Source of the DNA: Hyphomicrobiales bacterium
Lineage (GTDB): Bacteria > Pseudomonadota > Alphaproteobacteria > Rhizobiales > Beijerinckiaceae
Reading direction: 5' to 3'
Length of the DNA stretch: 6,833 nt
Assembly: GCA_003567055.1 (NCBI GenBank)
Contig: PXAW01000114.1
Location: forward strand, 1 to 6,833
The notes under the pieces: generated by a model
Told to the model about the DNA's origin: nothing
Databases searched by the model: none
The model's input: the letters and a program-made list of their open reading frames with translations, nothing else
Position numbers and translations under genes: made by a program
Part shown: one piece after another, positions 1-3,900 of the stretch
Numbering within the stretch: the stretch's first letter is position 1
How the letters are laid out: every line of letters begins with the position of its first letter

Positions 1-62
1 CCGGGTTCCGCCTCGACGGTGCGGCTGTTGCCTTCGAAATCGACGAAATTGATCTTGACCAT
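1..62 (-). CDS. [2Fe-2S] ferredoxin, N-terminal fragment (gene continues beyond left edge)
   Basis: Only the first 20 codons are in the window, reading MVKINFVDFEGNSRTVEAEP, starting at ATG (62-60). This resembles the opening beta-hairpin of adrenodoxin/FdxB-type [2Fe-2S] ferredoxins, which typically begin M-x-K-I-x-[FY]-[IV]-x-x-x-G-x-x-x-x-V-x-[AV]-x-x-G. Members of that family carry electrons to cytochrome P450s, Fe-S assembly enzymes or oxygenases in the cytoplasm. The cluster-binding cysteines lie outside the window, so cluster type is not seen directly. The start is supported by a strong Shine-Dalgarno sequence 6 nt upstream. The gene lies 139 bp downstream of, and on the same strand as, the HPt gene; they could be co-transcribed or have separate promoters. 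The family call rests on a short N-terminal match and is therefore moderate. Confidence 0.65.
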   Translation of the reverse strand, partial: MVKINFVDFEGNSRTVEAEP

Positions 63-68
63 CAACTG

Positions 69-75
69 CTCCCCT
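69..75 (-). promoter_or_regulatory. Ribosome binding site of the ferredoxin gene
   Basis: Read on the minus strand this is AGGGGAG, a near-perfect Shine-Dalgarno sequence 6 nt before the ATG at 62-60. It fixes the start of the ferredoxin fragment and shows that this edge fragment is a translated gene start rather than a chance frame. Confidence 0.7.
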
Positions 76-95
76 TTGGGCCCCTCGGGCACGTT

Positions 96-122
96 CCGGC
101 GTCGCGCCGGTGCTTCCGGCGC
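96..122 (-). promoter_or_regulatory. Overlapping GC-rich inverted repeats in the ferredoxin 5' leader
   Basis: Two mutually exclusive stems share one arm. CCGGCG (96-101) pairs with CGCCGG (105-110) over a 3-nt loop. GCGCCGG (104-110) pairs with CCGGCGC (116-122) over a 5-nt loop. They lie between the HPt stop codon and the ferredoxin start, about 20 nt upstream of the ferredoxin Shine-Dalgarno. The arrangement resembles a simple attenuator or RNA-stability element. No T-run follows on either strand, so it is not a convincing intrinsic terminator. In DNA this GC-rich such repeats arise by chance easily. Confidence 0.25.
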
Positions 123-201
123 CGTAATCCGGGGGGTACTTAGGTCAATTCAAAACAGGATGCCAGCCTTCGCAATGCAAAAGGCACGCGCAATATCCTC
201 G

Positions 202-564
202 CTATGCCGCCCCGCGCCGGGCGATCACGGCCCGCGTCTCCTGCATGGCGGTTTCGAGCCGTGTCCATTCTGCGCGCGGGAGAGCGCCCTCGCTGCGCAA
301 GCCGGATTCGACCCGCTCGGCGGCATCGGCGACAGCGCAGGCACCGATGGCACGCGCACCGCCCTTGAGCGTGTGGGCGGCATCGATACGCGCCTGCAGC
401 GCGCCGCCTTCCCGTGCGATCACCGGCGCCAGCGCATCGCATTGCCCTTCGAAAAGACCGAGAAGTTCGTGCGCCAGCGCTTCGTCGTCGAAGGTCGCGG
501 TGGCGAGATAGTCGCTGTCGAGGAGCGGTATGTCCCGCTCTGATGCAGCAGCCGATTTCGTCAT
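202..564 (-). CDS. Stand-alone histidine phosphotransfer (HPt) domain protein
   Basis: This gene encodes a 120-residue cytoplasmic protein that is essentially one HPt four-helix bundle. The phospho-acceptor motif is AAHTLKGGARAIGA, with the predicted phosphorylated histidine at His64, the canonical Lys67-Gly68 after it, and small residues where helices pack. Upstream is a helix with FDDEALAHELLGLFEGQ (about residues 25-41), typical of the first HPt helix. Downstream, ADAAERVE and a final helix (about 94-116) complete the bundle. HPt proteins relay phosphate between receiver domains of hybrid kinases and response regulators; no kinase or receiver is visible here, so its partners are unknown. 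The stop is TAG (204-202). ATG at 564-562 is chosen as start; an adjacent GTG (567-565), one codon earlier, is an equally credible alternative because GGAGG (578-574) lies 9 nt from ATG and 6 nt from GTG. It is transcribed divergently from the giant gene. It is not ChpT-like, since it lacks the second, kinase-like ATPase-fold domain. Confidence 0.88.
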   Translation of the reverse strand: MTKSAAASERDIPLLDSDYLATATFDDEALAHELLGLFEGQCDALAPVIAREGGALQARIDAAHTLKGGARAIGACAVADAAERVESGLRSEGALPRAEWTRLETAMQETRAVIARRGAA

Positions 565-573
565 CACTCCCCG

Positions 574-578
574 CCTCC
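574..578 (-). promoter_or_regulatory. Ribosome binding site of the HPt gene
   Basis: On the minus strand this reads GGAGG, followed by CGGGGAGTGATG. It supports initiation at GTG 567 (6-nt spacing) or ATG 564 (9-nt spacing). It argues against longer starts such as the in-frame ATG at 630, which would add an Arg/Pro-rich tail outside the HPt fold. Confidence 0.6.
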
Positions 579-707
579 GTCGGCCCGAAGGGTGTGTCAT
601 TGCGGGCCGGATTGCGATTCTGCCCGCCACCCTGCGCCCGGTCCACAGTTATGTGGTGCGTGAAACCCTTGTGCAGACTAACTTTTGCTGGTTTGGTAAC
701 CATATCG

Positions 708-722
708 TTAATGAAAGGCTAA
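708..722 (+). promoter_or_regulatory. Possible CtrA-type binding site (one mismatch)
   Basis: The sequence TTAATGAAAGGCTAA matches the alphaproteobacterial CtrA consensus TTAA-N7-TTAA at 7 of 8 specified bases. It sits in the AT-rich core between the divergent genes, about 20 bp upstream of the candidate -35 element. CtrA control of a cell-cycle or polar-growth gene would be sensible, but one-mismatch matches are common in AT-rich segments, so this is only a candidate. Confidence 0.2.
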
Positions 723-740
723 AATCGCGTCCCAGGCCGG

Positions 741-769
741 TTTTCATTGAGTTTGCAGGGGACTACACT
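741..769 (+). promoter_or_regulatory. Candidate sigma70-like promoter for the giant gene
   Basis: TTTTCA (741-746) and TACACT (764-769) are separated by 17 bp, and each hexamer matches the sigma70 consensus at 4 of 6 positions. It is the best-spaced pair I found upstream of position 910 on the plus strand. The assignment is weak because alphaproteobacterial promoters are degenerate. Confidence 0.25.
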
Positions 770-898
770 CAGCGATGGAAAATCGTGGGTAGCGTTCTTG
801 CACGCATGGAGGCGGCGTGAGACGTGTTTCATCCATGCACGGCGCGAAGCATTAACCGGCCGGCGCTAAGGCATGACCCCGCGAATGGTTGCGTTATC

Positions 899-902
899 GA
901 GG
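899..902 (+). promoter_or_regulatory. Ribosome binding site deciding the start of the giant gene
   Basis: GAGG lies 7 nt before the ATG at 910-912. An in-frame TTG at 889 would add seven residues, but it is a rarer start and would place this Shine-Dalgarno inside the coding region. The ATG at 910 is therefore preferred. Confidence 0.6.
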
Positions 903-909
903 CGGCGAC

Positions 910-3900
910 ATGGCAACGGAAAAGAAGCTCAAGGATCCGGCGGAAGCGGCGCTGTCGGCAGTCGAGCAGGCACTGAACCTGGGTCCGGAGGACGCGGCGG
1001 AGAAAAAGTCCGGGCGCGACGGAGCGGATTCGTCCCCCGGCGCATCATCCGCGAAGGACAAGGATGAAGCCGGCGCGGATGAGGCGGCACCGGTTTCTGC
1101 CACCGAAACCGTTCGCGCATCGAAAGATGCGCCGAAGGAGCCACGCCTTCCCGCCATCGAGGAAGACGAGCTGACCCGCCGCTTCGACCGCACCGCCCTC
1201 GACGAGGAACTCTCAGCCCGCCGCGCCGAGGGCGAGCGCCAGGCCGGCGTGGTGAGCCCCGACCGCTCACGCGTGGCCAATGACGACCGCCAGAGCATCG
1301 GCATGCTGATGCAGGCGCTGCAGGTGCGCCCTTCCCGCATGCCGTATGGATATGCCGCTGCGGCCTCGCTCGCCTGGATCGGCGCGCTGGTCGGCCTTGC
1401 CGGTCTCGATGGCGGCCTTGGTGCCATGATCGCCGGCTGGGGTGCGGCGCAGACGGCGATTGCCGGCGCCGTCATGCTGGTACCGACGATTTTCTTCTTC
1501 ACCGCCGCCGTTCTCGCGATCCGCTCCCAGGAAATGAAGCTGGTCGCGCGGTCGATGGGCGAAGTCGCCATGCGTCTGGCGGAGCCCGAGAGCTTCTCGA
1601 CCGATGCGGTTCTGACCGTTTCGCAGGCCGTGCGCCGCGAAGTCGCCGCCGTCGGTGACGGTATCGAGCGGGCGCTGGCCCGTGCGGGTGAGCTCGAAAC
1701 GCTGGTGCGCAGCGAAATCTCGACACTCGAGCGCGCCTATTCCGACAATGAAATCCGCATCCGTTCGCTGGTCGACGAGCTGATCGCCCAGCGGGAGGCG
1801 ATCGTCGCCAATGCCGAGCGCGTCCGCGGGGCGATCTCCGGCTCGCACGAGACCTTCGCGCAGGATCTCGACAAGGCCTCCCAGCGCATCGTCGAGGCGA
1901 TTTCCGCCACCGGCGACCGTGTCAGCGGCTCGATCGAAAGCCGTGGCGAACACATCACCACCGCTCTGGGCCGCGCCGGCGAACAGGTCGTCGACGACAT
2001 GGCCTCGCGGGGCGAGGAACTGGTGCAGCGCCTCGGCGGCGTCACCGACGAAGTGCGCTCGGGCATCTCGAAGGCCGGCGAGGAGCTCGCCGCCGCGATC
2101 ACGGCCCGCGCCGACGAATTCCGCGCCTCTCTCGAGGAAACCAGCGGCGCGCTTTCCGGCAAGATCCTGGAGAGCGCCGAGAGCGTCACGCGCTCGCTGG
2201 CCGAGACGGGGGATCAGGTCAACCGCTCCTTCGCCGATCAGGGCGAGAAGCTGCGCAGCAATCTGGAGAACACCGCGAGCAAGCTCGAAGAGAGCTTCGC
2301 CGCGCGCGGCAGCGAGATCAACGAACGCCTCGAAGCGACGGGTCACGGCATTGCCGAAGAGCTCGGCACTCGCGGCACCCGCATGCGCGAGGAAATCTCC
2401 GCCGGCCTGCGCGAAATCGGCGAGGATCTCGGCAAGCGCGGAGACGAGGTGGTTGCCCGCCTCGCCGAGAAGAGCACGGAGGCGGTCGCGCGCCTGGACG
2501 AGGCGAGCCAGCGCATGGAGGCGGGAATTTCGCGCTCCGGCGAGGAATTCAACCGCAATCTCGACGAACACACCGAAAAGACCCGCGAGAAGCTGGCCGA
2601 TACCGGCAAGAGCGTCGCGCTCGCCATTGCCGGCCAGGGCACGCGCATCAATGATGCGCTGCGCCAGTCCGGCGAAACGGTTTCCGGCCTCGTCGGCGAG
2701 AAGGCCGGGCAGATCGAAAAGCTGCTGGGCGATCGCCTTGCCGGCTTCGAAGCCATCATCGTCGAACGCGGCGGCAAGCTGGAGCAGGATCTCGGCGAGC
2801 GCACCCGGCAGATCGAGGAGAGCCTCGACTCACGCACGGCGGCCCTGACCGAGGCCCTCACGGCACGCTCGCGCGATCTGGAGACGACGATCGACGCGCG
2901 CACCGAAGCGCTGACCGGCAAGCTGGGCGAGCGCACGCAGCAGATCGAGCAGAGCCTCGACACGCGCACGGCGGCCCTCACCGAAGCACTCACGGAGCGC
3001 ACGCGCACCCTCGAGACCACGATCGATGCCCGCAGCGAAGCGCTGACCGGCGCCATCGGCACCCGTACGGAGGCTTTCGAGCAGGCCGTCAACAGCGGCT
3101 CCGAGAAGCTGTCCGGCGTGATCGGCGACAATCTCGCGCGCATCGAGACGGCGCTGCTGCGCGACGGCGGGGCGCTGGTCGACAAGTTCTCGCGTGACGT
3201 GGAAGCCATGAGCGGCGTGATTTCCGGGCGCTTCTCCGAGATCGACCGCGTCATCAACATCGAAGGCAAGGCGCTGGCCGACACGCTCGGCGACCGGACC
3301 CGCGACGCGGCGGACATGATCGAAAACCGCCTGCGCGAACTCGAAGACCGCGCGACGCAACGCGGCACCGAGATCACCACCCGCTTCGACGATATCGTCG
3401 GCAAGGTCGACGCCACCCTCGGCGCGCGCGCCACCGCCCTCAACGAGGCGCTGGTCGTGCGCACCGGCGAGATGGCCCGCGTCCTCGCCGAAGGCGGTCG
3501 CGACGTGTCGCAGGCGCTGGAGAAGCGCGTCGACGAGATCGGCGAGATCGTCACGGCCCGCAGCGCCGCCATCGCCGACACGCTCTCCGCCAAGGCCGAC
3601 GAGATCGAGGCGAAGCTCGGCAGCCGTTCCGGCGAGATCGTCCAGGCGCTGGATACCAGCGTCAACCGTCTCGAAGGCGATGTCCTCGCCCGGCTCGAAA
3701 CCGCCGCCGGCAGTATCGGCGAGCGCAGCACCAGCCTCGAAAACCTGCTCGGCAGCCGCGTCGACGACATCGTCACGCTGTTCGAAACGCGTGGTCAGGA
3801 GATCGCGCAGGCGATCGGCGGCTCCACCGAATCGCTTGCCAGCATTCTCGACGAGAAGACCCGCACCCTTTCCGACACGCTCGACAGCCATGGCCGCGAT

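Larger units (their letters stand above)
565..909. promoter_or_regulatory. Divergent intergenic region between the HPt gene and the giant rgsE-like gene
   Basis: These 345 bp separate two divergently transcribed genes and must carry promoters for both. The stretch from about 645 to 755 is clearly more AT-rich than the surrounding coding DNA, as expected of a promoter core. The best plus-strand sigma70-like candidate is TTTTCA (741-746), a 17-bp spacer, and TACACT (764-769); it would give a leader of roughly 130 nt. I found no strong minus-strand promoter. TTAA-N7-CTAA at 708-722 is one mismatch from a CtrA box. The frames crossing this region lack a ribosome binding site and recognisable protein sequence, so I see no small gene. 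Confidence 0.5.

Noticed and set aside
19..543. A 174-codon plus-strand frame overlapping the ferredoxin start and the HPt gene
   Set aside because: It is antisense to a clear HPt gene, has no ribosome binding site and shows no recognisable domain.
140..703. A 187-codon minus-strand frame overlapping the HPt gene in another frame
   Set aside because: Its sequence is Arg-rich shadow composition, while the overlapping frame carries the HPt motif with His64.
1811..2848. A 345-codon plus-strand frame inside the giant gene
   Set aside because: It is a +1-type shadow of the repeat region, rich in Arg, Ala, Ser and Pro, with no ribosome binding site and no recognisable fold. High GC content explains its openness.
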